A stretch of 64,000 nucleotides of DNA, taken from Streptomyces asoensis (GTDB lineage Bacteria > Actinomycetota > Actinomycetes > Streptomycetales > Streptomycetaceae). A program made the position numbers and the translations under genes. The stretch is taken from NCBI RefSeq assembly GCF_013085465.1, contig NZ_CP049838.1:7378001-7442000 (forward strand), written 5' to 3'. The notes below the pieces were generated by a model. That model ran no database searches, was not told the DNA's origin, and was given only the letters and a program-made list of their open reading frames with translations. Numbering within the stretch: the first letter of the stretch is position 1; every line of letters starts with the position of its first letter. Positions 42,736 to 51,595 of the stretch are shown here, in pieces.

Positions 42736-43383
42736 ATGCCCGAGCTGGTGTTCTTCTCCGGAACCATGGACTGCGGGAAGTCGACGCTGGCTCTCCAGAT
42801 AGAGCACAACCGCTCCTCGCGCGGTCTCCAGGGCATGATCTTCACGCGGGACGACCGCGCGGGCGAGGGCAAGCTGTCCTCCCGCCTGGGCCTGGTCACC
42901 GACGCGGTGGAGGTCGAGGACGGTCAGGACCTCTACGCCTCCCTCGTCGACCACCTCTCGCAGGGCGGCCGTGCGGACTACGTGATCGCGGACGAGGCGC
43001 AGTTCCTGGCCGAGGAGCAGATCGACCAGCTCGCGCGCGTGGTCGACGACCTGGACATCGACGTCTACGCCTTCGGGATCACCACCGACTTCCGCTCCAA
43101 GCTGTTCCCCGGCTCCCAGCGGCTCGTCGAACTCGCCGACCGCGTCGAGGTCCTCCAGGTCGAGGCCCTGTGCTGGTGCGGCGCCCGCGCCACGCACAAC
43201 GCCCGCACGGTGGGCGGTGTCATGGTCGTGGAGGGCGCCCAGGTCGTCGTCGGCGACGTAGATCAGGCGGACACGGTCGGCTACGAGGTCCTGTGCAGGC
43301 GCCACCACCGCCGCCGTATGACCTCGGCGTCGGCGCGGGCGGCGGCCCTGTCGCCGGATGTGCTGCCGGTGCAGCCGGTCTAA
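42736..43383 (+). CDS. tdk: thymidine kinase
   Basis: 215 aa, type II thymidine kinase. P-loop SGTMDCGKST, Walker B-like VIADEAQFL, lasso region VGGVMVVEGAQVVVGD, and structural zinc ligands CWCGARAT and CRRHH. It phosphorylates thymidine in nucleotide salvage. ATG 42736 is the start. It converges on the VOC gene with a gap of 26 bases. Confidence 0.93.
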   Translation: MPELVFFSGTMDCGKSTLALQIEHNRSSRGLQGMIFTRDDRAGEGKLSSRLGLVTDAVEVEDGQDLYASLVDHLSQGGRADYVIADEAQFLAEEQIDQLARVVDDLDIDVYAFGITTDFRSKLFPGSQRLVELADRVEVLQVEALCWCGARATHNARTVGGVMVVEGAQVVVGDVDQADTVGYEVLCRRHHRRRMTSASARAAALSPDVLPVQPV

Positions 43384-43409
43384 CAGCCGGCGGCTTCAGG
43401 AACCGTCGT

Positions 43410-44210
43410 TCACCGAGGCGCCTGGACCACGGAGAAGCGGGCCCCCTCGAGGTCGGCCACACTCGCCACGCGCCCGTGCTCGCTGTCCTGGGCCGGCTCG
43501 AGGACCCGCCCGCCGAGATCGACGACGAGACTGAGCGCCGCGTCCGTGTCGGCCACCTCGAAGTACGTCGTCCAGTGCGGTCCCCGGTCCCGGGGCAACG
43601 CGGCGCCCACGCCGTGGATGCCGGCGACGGGGCGGCCGGCGACGTGCAGGGTCACGTGGTCGAAGTCGGCGGACACCACCGTCTCCTCGTAGCCGAAGAC
43701 CGTCTCGTAGAACTTGCGGACGCTCGCGGCCTCGTAGGTCGTCAGCTCGTTCCAGGCGGGGGTGCCGGGCACGCCGGTGATGGTGGTGCCGACATGGGCC
43801 GCCGCCTGCCAGACGCCGAAGACGGCGCCGGACGGGTCGGAGCCGATGGCCAGTCGCCCGGCGTCGGAGGCGTCCAGCGGGCCGACTCCGACCGTGCCGC
43901 CGCACAGCCGGACCGTTTCGGCGGTCGTGTCCACGTCGTCCGAGGCGAAATAGGGCGTCCAGGCGACCGGGAGGTGGCGGTCCGGGGGCAGTTGACCGAT
44001 CCCGGCCACCTCGCGGCCGTCGAGCAGCGCCCGCACATAGGGGCCCAGCTGCTGCGGGCCGGGCCGGAACTCCCAGCCGAACAGCTCGCCGTAGAACTCC
44101 TGCGTCGCGGTCAACCCGTGCGCCATCAGACTCACCCAGCAGGGTGTACCGGGCGCGTACCGGGCGTGTGCTGCGCCGATCGGGCCGGCCGACCCACCTG
44201 CCTCGGTCAT
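43410..44210 (-). CDS. VOC (glyoxalase/dioxygenase-like) family protein, two modules
   Basis: 266 aa with two vicinal-oxygen-chelate modules, about residues 20-130 (ATQEFYGELFGWEF) and 145-255 (SVRKFYETVFGYEE). Similar Streptomyces proteins are annotated as hydroxylases or glyoxalase-like; metal ligands are incomplete and function is unknown. ATG 44210 is preferred because GAGGAGA is properly spaced for it; GTG 44216 would add two residues. Confidence 0.75.
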   Translation of the reverse strand: MTEAGGSAGPIGAAHARYAPGTPCWVSLMAHGLTATQEFYGELFGWEFRPGPQQLGPYVRALLDGREVAGIGQLPPDRHLPVAWTPYFASDDVDTTAETVRLCGGTVGVGPLDASDAGRLAIGSDPSGAVFGVWQAAAHVGTTITGVPGTPAWNELTTYEAASVRKFYETVFGYEETVVSADFDHVTLHVAGRPVAGIHGVGAALPRDRGPHWTTYFEVADTDAALSLVVDLGGRVLEPAQDSEHGRVASVADLEGARFSVVQAPR

Positions 44211-44430
44211 CGTCACTCTCTCCTCGGCCCCTTGCGGTGGCCGTGTCGCTTCCGCCCTCGGAGGATGCCTGATAGGGGGTTTCTCGTTGGTTTACGTGTG
44301 GTTGTCGCCGTATGTCGATCGCCTGTACGGCATGTGCTCGATCCCGCACGCCCCGTGATCGAGCCTGTCCGGCCGAGCAGAGTAGCCGGACATGGGCGAT
44401 GGGGCCACCCCGTGCGCGAGGATGGTGACC

Positions 44431-45282
44431 ATGAACGCCATCATCACCGCATCGGAACTGGCCGGCGACCTGGCGGGGGAGAACCCGCCCGTCGTCCTCG
44501 ACGTCCGCTGGCAGCTCAGCGTGGCGAAGGCGGCGGGGGAGCCGCCGTTCGACGGACGCGCCGCGTACGAGGCCGGGCACGTGCCCGGCGCGGTCTACGT
44601 CGACCTGGACCGGGAGCTCGCGGGAGCGCCGGGCGGCCGCGGCCGGCATCCGCTGCCCGACATCGCGCTGTTCGGTTCCGCGATGCGCCGGGCGGGTGTC
44701 TCGGCGGGCAGGCCGGTGGTCGTGTACGACGGCGGGCAGGGCTGGGCGGCGGCCCGCGCGTGGTGGCTGCTCCGCTGGACGGGTCACCCGGACGTGCGGG
44801 TCCTCGACGGCGGGTTGCCGTCGTGGCAGGGGGACCTCTCGGACGACGTCCCCGCGCGCGTGGAGGGCGACTTCGAGCCGGTGCCGGGCGCCACGGGACT
44901 TCTCGACGCCGACGGGGCCGCCGCTCTCGCCGGCTCCGGCGTGTTGTTCGACGCCCGCGCGGGGGAGCGGTACCGGGGCGAGGTCGAGCCGATCGACCGG
45001 GTCGGCGGCCACATTCCGGGTGCCGTCTCCGCGCCCACGAACGACAACGTGGGCCCGGACGGCCGCTTCCTGGCCGCCGAGGACCTGAGGGACCGCTTCA
45101 AGGCGCTGGGGGCGTCCGACGGCACCGGGGTCGGCGTGTACTGCGGCTCGGGCGTCTCCGGCGCCCACGAGGTGCTGGCCCTGGCGGTCGCGGGCATTCC
45201 GGCGGCCCTGTACGTCGGCTCCTGGTCGGAGTGGTCCTCGGACCCGGCCCGGCCGGTCGCCGTGGGCCCCGATCCCCGGTAG
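44431..45282 (+). CDS. sulfurtransferase, 3-mercaptopyruvate type, two rhodanese domains
   Basis: 283 aa. An inactive N-terminal rhodanese domain (VVLDVRW, YEAGHVPGAVYVD) and an active C-terminal one with catalytic Cys in VYCGSGVSGAHEV. The CGSGVS loop resembles mercaptopyruvate sulfurtransferases (CGTGVT) rather than thiosulfate rhodaneses (CRKGVT). ATG 44431 has GAGGA upstream; the frame extends further but without support. A bidirectional hairpin separates it from sepH. Confidence 0.87.
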   Translation: MNAIITASELAGDLAGENPPVVLDVRWQLSVAKAAGEPPFDGRAAYEAGHVPGAVYVDLDRELAGAPGGRGRHPLPDIALFGSAMRRAGVSAGRPVVVYDGGQGWAAARAWWLLRWTGHPDVRVLDGGLPSWQGDLSDDVPARVEGDFEPVPGATGLLDADGAAALAGSGVLFDARAGERYRGEVEPIDRVGGHIPGAVSAPTNDNVGPDGRFLAAEDLRDRFKALGASDGTGVGVYCGSGVSGAHEVLALAVAGIPAALYVGSWSEWSSDPARPVAVGPDPR

Positions 45283-45303
45283 TCCCGCCGCGCGGGCACA
45301 TGG

Positions 45304-45336
45304 GGGAGGGCCGCACCGAACAGGTGCGGCCCTCCC
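45304..45336. terminator. bidirectional hairpin between sulfurtransferase gene and sepH
   Basis: GGGAGGGCCGCACC (45304-45317) and GGTGCGGCCCTCCC (45323-45336): a perfect 14-bp stem with a 5-base loop between two converging genes. Confidence 0.8.
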
Positions 45337-45409
45337 TCACGTATGTACTGGTGTGCCCACCGGATTCCGCGAACCGGCCGACGCCTCGGGCGAGTTGCCC
45401 GAGGGTCGG

Positions 45410-46447
45410 TTACTCCTGCTTCTTCCGCCGGGTGCCGAACACGATCTCGTCCCAGCTCGGCACCGCGGCCCGGCGGCCCGGACGGACGCCGTCCGCCTCG
45501 GCCTGACGGTCGGTGGCGCCGATGAGACGGTCGCGATGGCTGCCGACGGAACGCGGCATGAGGACATCCGCGTAGGCGGATCCGGCGGAGGCGGCCGGTG
45601 CCGGGGGTTCCTCGGTGACGGGCTCCTGCTCGTCGGGCTCCTCCGTCGCGGGCTCCGCCGGGCGCTCCGGGACGACCATGTCGCCACGGAAGCTCGGCAC
45701 CGCCTCCAACAGACTGGTCAGCGAGTCGCGTTCCCGCTCGCCGGTGCTCTCCTCGGCCGGCTCGGACGGCTGGGCCGGCAGGCTGGGCCGGTCGAGCGCG
45801 CGGTCCAGCGGACGGTCGCGCGGCAGCCGTGCGATGCGCGGGACGAACGGAAAGCTGGGCTCGGGAGCGGCCAGGTCGTCGGACTCGCCGATCAGCGAAC
45901 GTGCCTCGTCGTCGACGGCCTGGACGAGCCGCCGGGGCGGGTCGTACGTCCAGCTCGCCGAGTGCGGTTCGCCCGCGACCAGGTAGACCAGCAGAACTTC
46001 CCAGGTGCCGTCGTCGCGACGCCACGAGTCCCACTGGACGGTGTCCTTGTCGGCGCCGCGCAGCAGCAGCCGTTCCTGGACGGCCTCGCCGAGTTGGGGT
46101 CCGGCGTTCTCACCGGGCCGACGGACCGGAGTCTTCCGGGCCCGCTCGGCCATGAAGGCGCGCTCGGCCAGCACGGGGCCTTCGAAGCGGCGCACACGGT
46201 CGACAGGGATGCCGGCCATCTGGGCGACTTCTTCCGCGGTGGCCCCGGCACGTATACGCGCCTGGATGTCACGGGGGCGGAGATGGCTCTCCACCTCGAT
46301 CTCGATCTGGCCGAGGCGGGGACGGTCGCCGCGGACGGCGGCGCGCAGACGCTCATCGATCGGAAGCGTGTACTCCGTGCTGTCCGCAGCCTTCAGCACC
46401 AGCCGTGTGCCGTCATTCGAGACGGCCACGACACGCAGTTCGGGCAT
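45410..46447 (-). CDS. sepH: SepH, FtsZ-associated cell division protein
   Basis: 345 aa. N-terminal DUF3071 domain (PELRVVAVSNDGTRLVLK) containing a helix-turn-helix (ATAEEVAQMAGIPVDRVRRFE, about 75-95), a Trp-rich conserved middle (VQWDSWRRDDGTWEVLLVY), a long acidic Pro/Glu-rich disordered linker and a conserved basic end (PSWDEIVFGTRRKKQE). SepH binds and bundles FtsZ filaments and supports Z-ring formation in Streptomyces. ATG 46447 has GGGAGGTC upstream. Recognised from the DUF3071 domain, length and tail. Confidence 0.92.
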   Translation of the reverse strand: MPELRVVAVSNDGTRLVLKAADSTEYTLPIDERLRAAVRGDRPRLGQIEIEVESHLRPRDIQARIRAGATAEEVAQMAGIPVDRVRRFEGPVLAERAFMAERARKTPVRRPGENAGPQLGEAVQERLLLRGADKDTVQWDSWRRDDGTWEVLLVYLVAGEPHSASWTYDPPRRLVQAVDDEARSLIGESDDLAAPEPSFPFVPRIARLPRDRPLDRALDRPSLPAQPSEPAEESTGERERDSLTSLLEAVPSFRGDMVVPERPAEPATEEPDEQEPVTEEPPAPAASAGSAYADVLMPRSVGSHRDRLIGATDRQAEADGVRPGRRAAVPSWDEIVFGTRRKKQE

Positions 46448-46918
46448 GGGGACCTCCCGGGTGGTGCCTGCCGACGTCACGTGCGTCGCTGCTTCCGCTA
46501 GTCGAGTGTGGCCTGCCCGGGTGCAGCCTGCCACTACCTTGCCGAGTTGCCCGGCGTGTCGGGCACAGGCCCTGCGCCGTCGTTATGGCACGGTTACCTA
46601 TTCGCCACGCTAAGTGACCAACACCGTCACCCTGTGCAACTAGCCCCCCTCAAGCGGTCCAGCGAGGCCCCGGACATCCTGGAGGGAGACCGGGCCCAGG
46701 GCTCGCAACAGTACTCCATTTGGGCCACGTGCGTGGATTGGCGCGCCATCCAACTTCTGTGGAGGGGTGCGAATTGACCCTCCGTGGCGGGCGTTTAGCG
46801 ATCTTGGGCGTGGCGTAGTTCACGCAATCTCCCGAAAAGGAACTATCGGTTTCGTCCGTACGTCCCCTTCTCGTGCAGTTGATTGATCAAGTGCGGGAAA
46901 GGCAGGCAAGCTCCCGGT
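46448..46918. other. 471-bp intergenic region between divergent sepH and a membrane protein gene
   Basis: Less GC-rich than the flanks and without a supported gene; a short forward frame at 46508-46777 lacks a ribosome site and any motif. It holds the sepH promoter on the - strand, a candidate forward promoter at 46772-46799, and a near-palindrome around GGCGCGCC (46735-46753). Confidence 0.5.
46772..46799 (+). promoter_or_regulatory. candidate housekeeping promoter for the membrane protein gene
   Basis: TTGACC (46772-46777) and TAGCGA (46794-46799) with a 16-bp spacer. The coding start is about 115 bases downstream. Confidence 0.45.
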
Positions 46919-47776
46919 ATGCGTGAAAGGCCCGAAGTCGTTGGTGAGCCGAGTGCCGGGGAGGAGGTGAAACGGAAGCGGATCGACCTGAGCGTGCCTC
47001 AGGTCGCCGGCAGCGCCGTGGCCGCGGTCGTGGCCGCGAAACTCGCCTCGTACTTCGGGGTCTACGGCACGATCCTCGGCGCGGGTCTGGTCAGTGTCGT
47101 CGCCACCTGTGGCGGATCGCTCTTCCAGCACTTCTTCAGACGCACCGGCGAGCAGTTCCGCGACACACAGGTCCGCGACGTACAGGTCCACGACGTACAG
47201 GTCCGCGACCTGGAGGTGGCTGCGAAACCGGGGGTGCGAACGCCGCCCGCGCCGGGCGAGTTCACCGAGGGCACCGTCCACCGCGCCCGGATCGGGCGCC
47301 GTAAGCGGCCGGTGGTGGCGGCCGCGCTCGTCTTCGGGGTCGCGATGGCCGGGATCACCACGTACGAGCTGGTGTCGGGCGACAGCTTCAGCGGAGACAA
47401 GGGCACGACGGTCACCGAGGCGGTCTCGGGCGGCGGTTCCTCGTCCGGTACCTCGTCCGGCTCCCCCGACGAGGACTCGACCACCCCCTCGCCGTCGCCG
47501 TCCTCGTCCTCGCCCTCCTCTCCCCCGACCGGGGAGTCGGCTCCCTCGGGCGGGGCCTCCTCCCCGGCGAGCGACAGCGGGGAGGACGCGGGCGACGGCA
47601 CCGGTGACGGTACGACGGCCGGGACGGCGCCGACTCCCACGGCCACGGAGGGCGGCACGGGGGCCGACGACTCGGCGACCCCCACACCCACGGAGTCCGC
47701 TACGTCCCCAGAACCCTCCGCAAGTAGTCGTTCTGGAACAGGCGATCAGGATCCAGCCGATCCCGCAGCGCCGTGA
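46919..47776 (+). CDS. membrane protein with pentapeptide-like repeat and Ser/Pro-rich tail
   Basis: 285 aa, family not recognised. A first hydrophobic region (about 30-75, Ala/Val/Gly-rich), a charged segment with the 5-residue repeat RDTQV-RDVQV-HDVQV-RDLEV encoded by 15-bp tandem repeats at 47162-47221, a second membrane segment (RPVVAAALVFGVAMAGITTY, about 128-150), then about 140 residues of Ser/Pro/Gly/Thr/Asp-rich low complexity, probably outside the cell. Its last 77 bases overlap the converging oxidase gene, unusually long, so the true end may differ by a frameshift. Confidence 0.65.
   Translation: MRERPEVVGEPSAGEEVKRKRIDLSVPQVAGSAVAAVVAAKLASYFGVYGTILGAGLVSVVATCGGSLFQHFFRRTGEQFRDTQVRDVQVHDVQVRDLEVAAKPGVRTPPAPGEFTEGTVHRARIGRRKRPVVAAALVFGVAMAGITTYELVSGDSFSGDKGTTVTEAVSGGGSSSGTSSGSPDEDSTTPSPSPSSSSPSSPPTGESAPSGGASSPASDSGEDAGDGTGDGTTAGTAPTPTATEGGTGADDSATPTPTESATSPEPSASSRSGTGDQDPADPAAP
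47162..47221 (+). repeat. 15-bp tandem repeat within the membrane protein gene
   Basis: Four units at 47162, 47177, 47192 and 47207; the second and third differ at one base. Each encodes (R/H)D-x-x-V. Confidence 0.8.
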
Positions 47777-49028
47777 ACTCGCCGAAGCGCGGATAGACAC
47801 CGGCGAAGTACTCCGCGTCCCGCGTGTGCACCTTGCCCCAGTGCGGCCGGCCCTCGTGGGCGGTGAAGATGCGCTCGGCGGCGGTGAAGTACCCCTGGTA
47901 GGGCGTGCCCTTGACCATGTGGACGGCGATGTAGGCGCTGTCGCGGCCGGAGGCGGTGGACAGGGTGATGTCGTCGGCGGGCGCGGTGCGCACCTCCACG
48001 GGGAAGCTGACCCGCAGGCCCGAGCGGTCGAGCATCGCCTTCAGCTCGCGCAGCGTCTCGGTCACCGCCTCGCGCGGGACGGCGTACTCCATCTCCACGA
48101 AGCGCACCCGGCGCGGAGACGTGAAGACCTTGTACGGGATGTCCGTGTAGGTGCGCGCGGACAGGGCCTTGCTGGACACCTGCGCGATCGTCGGGATCGT
48201 GGCGGGCACCGCCCGGCCCACCCACTGGGCCACCTGGAAGACGCCGTTGGAGAGGAACTCGTCCTCGATCCAGCTCGAGACCTGGCTCACCGGTTTGCGG
48301 GGGCCCGCGCTGCGGTTGTTGCGCTTGGTGTTGGTGCTGCCGGTGTGCGGGAACCAGTAGAACTCGAAGTGCTCGTTCTCGGCCCACAGTTCGTCGAAGT
48401 CGGCGAGGACCTTGTCGATGGGCATCGGTTCCTCCCGCGCGGTGAGCAGGAAGATCGGTTCCACGGCGAAGGTGATCGCGGTGATGATGCCGAGGGCGCC
48501 CAGGCCGATCCGGGCGGCGGCGAAGAGCGCGCGCTCCTCCTCGGTCCCCTTCTCCGAGCAGGTGAGCACCGAGCCGTCAGCCGTGACGAGCTCGAGGCCC
48601 TTGATCTGGGCGGCGATCGAGGCGGACTCGCGGCCGGTGCCGTGCGTGCCGGTGCTGGTGGCCCCGGAGACCGTCTGTTCCATGATGTCGCCCATGTTGG
48701 TGAGCGACAGGCCCTCGCGCGCGAGCGCCAGGTTGAGCCTCTTGAGCGGGGTACCGGCCTCGACCGTGACGGTCATGTTGTCGCGATCAATGTTGCGGAT
48801 GCCGGTCAAGAGTTGAGGGCGGATCAACACACCGTCGGTCGCCGCGATCGACGTGAAGGAGTGGCCGGTGCCGACCGCCTTCACCTTCAGCCCGTCCTCG
48901 GCGGCCCGGCGCACGGCCTCGGCCAGTTCGTCGACGGAGGCGGGCGTGACCTCCCGCGCGGGGCGTGCGGCGACATTGCCGCCCCAGTTACGCCACGTGG
49001 CGTTCGTCCCGCTCGCTGTCCTGCTCAA
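47700..49028 (-). CDS. FAD-linked sugar-1,4-lactone oxidase (D-arabinono-lactone oxidase family)
   Basis: 442 aa. FAD-binding type 4 domain with VGTGHSFTSIAATDG (His likely the covalent flavin site) and SGATSTGTHGTG, then the ALO C-terminal domain (GRPHWGKVHTRD, ending DPDRLFQNDYLRRVLG). It oxidises a sugar lactone or polyol with O2. TTG 49028 is unusual, but GGGGAGG lies five bases upstream and the conserved WRNWGGN follows directly, so later starts are excluded. Its 5' end overlaps the MFS gene by 41 bases, indicating an operon under the iron box at 50364. Confidence 0.87.
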   Translation of the reverse strand: MSRTASGTNATWRNWGGNVAARPAREVTPASVDELAEAVRRAAEDGLKVKAVGTGHSFTSIAATDGVLIRPQLLTGIRNIDRDNMTVTVEAGTPLKRLNLALAREGLSLTNMGDIMEQTVSGATSTGTHGTGRESASIAAQIKGLELVTADGSVLTCSEKGTEEERALFAAARIGLGALGIITAITFAVEPIFLLTAREEPMPIDKVLADFDELWAENEHFEFYWFPHTGSTNTKRNNRSAGPRKPVSQVSSWIEDEFLSNGVFQVAQWVGRAVPATIPTIAQVSSKALSARTYTDIPYKVFTSPRRVRFVEMEYAVPREAVTETLRELKAMLDRSGLRVSFPVEVRTAPADDITLSTASGRDSAYIAVHMVKGTPYQGYFTAAERIFTAHEGRPHWGKVHTRDAEYFAGVYPRFGEFTALRDRLDPDRLFQNDYLRRVLGT

Positions 49029-50355
49029 CGCTGCCTCCCCGACCCGGCGCCGGCCTGCTCAGCCGGCGGTACCCCAGGAAACCGACCGCGACCGCGACGG
49101 CTCCGGACACCGCCGGAACCCCGTACCCGGCCCGTGCGCCCGCCGAGTCGATGACCCAGCCGGCGATGGAGGAGCCGAGCGCGACGCCGACCGCGAGCCC
49201 GGTGCTGATCCAGGTCATGCCCTCGGTCAGTTGTGCGCGTGGTACGTGCTCTTCGATGAGGGACATCGTGGTGATCATCGTGGGAGCGATGGCCAGACCC
49301 GCAAAGAACAGCGCCACGGCCAGAAACGGCAAGTTTCCGACCAGTAGGAGGGGGATCATACTCACGCCCATCATGAACACGCCCAGCAGCCAGCGCCGTT
49401 CCGGTGCTCCCTTGAGGTGCAGCAGGCCGAACACGAGCCCGGCCACGCAGGAACCGGCCGCGTAGAGGGCCAGGACGACACTGGCGGCGCCCTTGTGGCC
49501 CTGCTCGTCGGCGAAGGCGACGGTGACCACGTCGACCGCCCCGAAGATCGTTCCGGTCGCCACGAAGGTGGCCACCAGGACCTGGAGTCCGGGCGAGCGC
49601 AGGGCCGAACCGCCGCCGCGCTGCTCGCGCGGGTGCGGCGCGGGCTCGGTGGCCCGCTGGGCCGTCAGCCAGAAGACGCCGACGGCGAGGAAGCAGGCCG
49701 CCAGCAGGGGTCCCGCCTCCGGAAACCAGGCCGTGGAGAGGCCGATGGAGATGATCGGCCCGAAGATGAAGCACACCTCGTCCACCACGGACTCGAAGGA
49801 GTACGCGGTGTGCAGTTGTGGCGTGCCCCGGTACAGGGCCGCCCAGCGGGCCCGGATCATCGCGCCGAGGCTCGGCACGGAACCGATCCCGGCGGCGCAC
49901 ACGAACAGCACCCAGTCCGGCCACTCGAAGTGCGCGGCCAGCAGCAACCCGGCCGCGGCGGCGAGCGCGACCAGCGTCGCGGGGCGCAGCACCCTGCGCT
50001 GACCGTGCACATCCACCAGCCGCGAGATCTGCGGCCCGAAGGCGGCGGCCGCCAGCGCGATGGTCGCCGACAGCGCACCCGCCAGCCCGTAGCGCCCCGT
50101 GAGCTGGGAGACCATCGTGACCACGCCGATGCCCATCATCGACAGCGGCATCCTGCCGAGGAACCCCGCGGCGGAGAAACCCTTGGAGCCGGGGGCGGCG
50201 AACAGGGCGCTGTACGGGCTGGGCACGGGGTCTCCGGAGGGTCCGGGCACGCGCGCGTGACGGCTCGGCGCGGCGTGAGGGAGGGCGGCTCGGCAGGGAC
50301 TCGGTAAGGCGTGCGGTGAGCCCGGCAGAACCGGTAAGGCGTGAATGCAGCTCAT
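48988..50355 (-). CDS. MFS transporter
   Basis: 455 aa with about 12 membrane segments; the loop DVHGQRRVLRP corresponds to the MFS 2-3 motif. The first 45 residues are atypical (Pro/His-rich), so GTG 50250 is an alternative start. An iron box lies a few bases upstream of ATG 50355, and the ferrochelatase gene diverges from the same gap, so an iron-, siderophore- or haem-linked efflux role is plausible but not shown. The lactone oxidase gene follows with overlap. Confidence 0.8.
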   Translation of the reverse strand: MSCIHALPVLPGSPHALPSPCRAALPHAAPSRHARVPGPSGDPVPSPYSALFAAPGSKGFSAAGFLGRMPLSMMGIGVVTMVSQLTGRYGLAGALSATIALAAAAFGPQISRLVDVHGQRRVLRPATLVALAAAAGLLLAAHFEWPDWVLFVCAAGIGSVPSLGAMIRARWAALYRGTPQLHTAYSFESVVDEVCFIFGPIISIGLSTAWFPEAGPLLAACFLAVGVFWLTAQRATEPAPHPREQRGGGSALRSPGLQVLVATFVATGTIFGAVDVVTVAFADEQGHKGAASVVLALYAAGSCVAGLVFGLLHLKGAPERRWLLGVFMMGVSMIPLLLVGNLPFLAVALFFAGLAIAPTMITTMSLIEEHVPRAQLTEGMTWISTGLAVGVALGSSIAGWVIDSAGARAGYGVPAVSGAVAVAVGFLGYRRLSRPAPGRGGSVEQDSERDERHVA

Positions 50356-50363
50356 ACAGCTTA

Positions 50364-50382
50364 CGAAGTTAGGCAACCCTAA
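50364..50382. promoter_or_regulatory. DmdR1/IdeR-type iron box between MFS and ferrochelatase genes
   Basis: The 19-mer contains AGTTAGGCAACCCTAA and matches TTAGGTTAGGCTAACCTAA at 14 of 19 positions. It lies 9-27 bases from the MFS start and 78-96 bases from the ferrochelatase start, so it could repress one or both in iron-replete cells. Confidence 0.65.
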
Positions 50383-50459
50383 CGCATCCGGATATGGACA
50401 GCGCCCGCCCGGCACCCCGCCGTTTCCCGCCTGTCAGAGGGGGGTGGCAGGATCGACTT

Positions 50460-51587
50460 ATGCGAGACGCGCTCGATGCCACCCCCTACGACGCCCTGCT
50501 CCTGCTCTCCTTCGGCGGACCGGAAGGCCCGGACGACGTGGTTCCGTTCCTGGAGAACGTGACGCGCGGGCGCGGCATCCCCAAGGAACGCCTCAAGGAA
50601 GTGGGCCGGCACTACTTCCTGTTCGGCGGGGTCAGCCCCATCAACGACCAGAACCGCGCCCTGCTGGACGCCCTGCGCAAGGACTTCGCCGACCACGGCC
50701 TGGACCTGCCGATCTACTGGGGCAACCGCAACTGGGCCCCGTACCTCACGGACACCCTGCGCGAGATGGTCACCGACGGCCGTCGCCGCATCCTCGTTCT
50801 CGCCACCAGCGCCTACGCCTCGTACTCCGGCTGCCGTCAGTACCGCGAGAACCTCGCCGACTCGCTGGCCACGCTGGAGGCCGAGGGACTCGAGCTGCCG
50901 ACGGTCGACAAGCTCCGGCACTACTTCAACCACCCCGGCTTCCTGGAGCCCATGATCGAGGGTGTGCTGCGGTCGCTGGCCGACCTTCCCGAGGAGGTCA
51001 GGGACGGCGCGCACCTCGCCTTCTCGACCCACTCCATCCCGAACGCCTCCGCGGACACCTCCGGCCCGGTCGAGGACCACGGCGACGGCGGCGCGTACGT
51101 GAAGCAGCACCTGGACACCGCGCGGCTCATCGCCGACGCCGTCCGCGAGCGCACCGGCGTGGACCACCCCTGGCAGCTCGTCTACCAGTCCCGCTCCGGT
51201 GCCCCGCACATCCCCTGGCTGGAGCCCGACATCTGCGTCCACCTGGAGGAGCGGCACGCGGCCGCCGTCCCGGCCGTCGTGATGGCCCCCATCGGCTTCG
51301 TCTCCGACCACATGGAGGTCCTCTACGACCTCGACACGGAGGCCAAGGCCAAGGCCGAGGAACTGGGCCTGCCGGTGCGCCGCTCGGCCACCGTCGGCGC
51401 CGACCCGCGCTTCGCCGCCGCGATCCGTGAGCTCGTCCTGGAGCGCGCCGCGGCGGAGAGCGGCCTCGAGGTCACCCCGTGCGCCCTGGGGGCGCTCGGC
51501 GCGAGCCACAACCTGTGCCCGGTCGGCTGCTGCCCCGCCCGCGCCCCCAAGCCCGCCGCCGCGGGCGCCGACAGCCCCTACGCGTGA
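50460..51587 (+). CDS. cpfC: coproporphyrin III ferrochelatase
   Basis: 375 aa (also called hemH). Conserved [11 protein letters not shown] at the start, SPINDQN, the metal-binding His in [10 protein letters not shown], and [15 protein letters not shown] with the catalytic Glu. The C-terminal [21 protein letters not shown] provides Cys for the [2Fe-2S] cluster common in actinobacterial enzymes, which insert iron into coproporphyrin III. ATG 50460 is the start. An iron box lies upstream. The inositol-phosphatase-like gene follows eight bases after its stop. Confidence 0.94.
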   Translation: MRDALDATPYDALLLLSFGGPEGPDDVVPFLENVTRGRGIPKERLKEVGRHYFLFGGVSPINDQNRALLDALRKDFADHGLDLPIYWGNRNWAPYLTDTLREMVTDGRRRILVLATSAYASYSGCRQYRENLADSLATLEAEGLELPTVDKLRHYFNHPGFLEPMIEGVLRSLADLPEEVRDGAHLAFSTHSIPNASADTSGPVEDHGDGGAYVKQHLDTARLIADAVRERTGVDHPWQLVYQSRSGAPHIPWLEPDICVHLEERHAAAVPAVVMAPIGFVSDHMEVLYDLDTEAKAKAEELGLPVRRSATVGADPRFAAAIRELVLERAAAESGLEVTPCALGALGASHNLCPVGCCPARAPKPAAAGADSPYA

Positions 51588-51595
51588 GGAACGGC

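Noticed and set aside
46508..46777. Short forward frame upstream of the membrane protein gene
   Set aside because: No ribosome site, no motif, and it covers the sepH promoter region.
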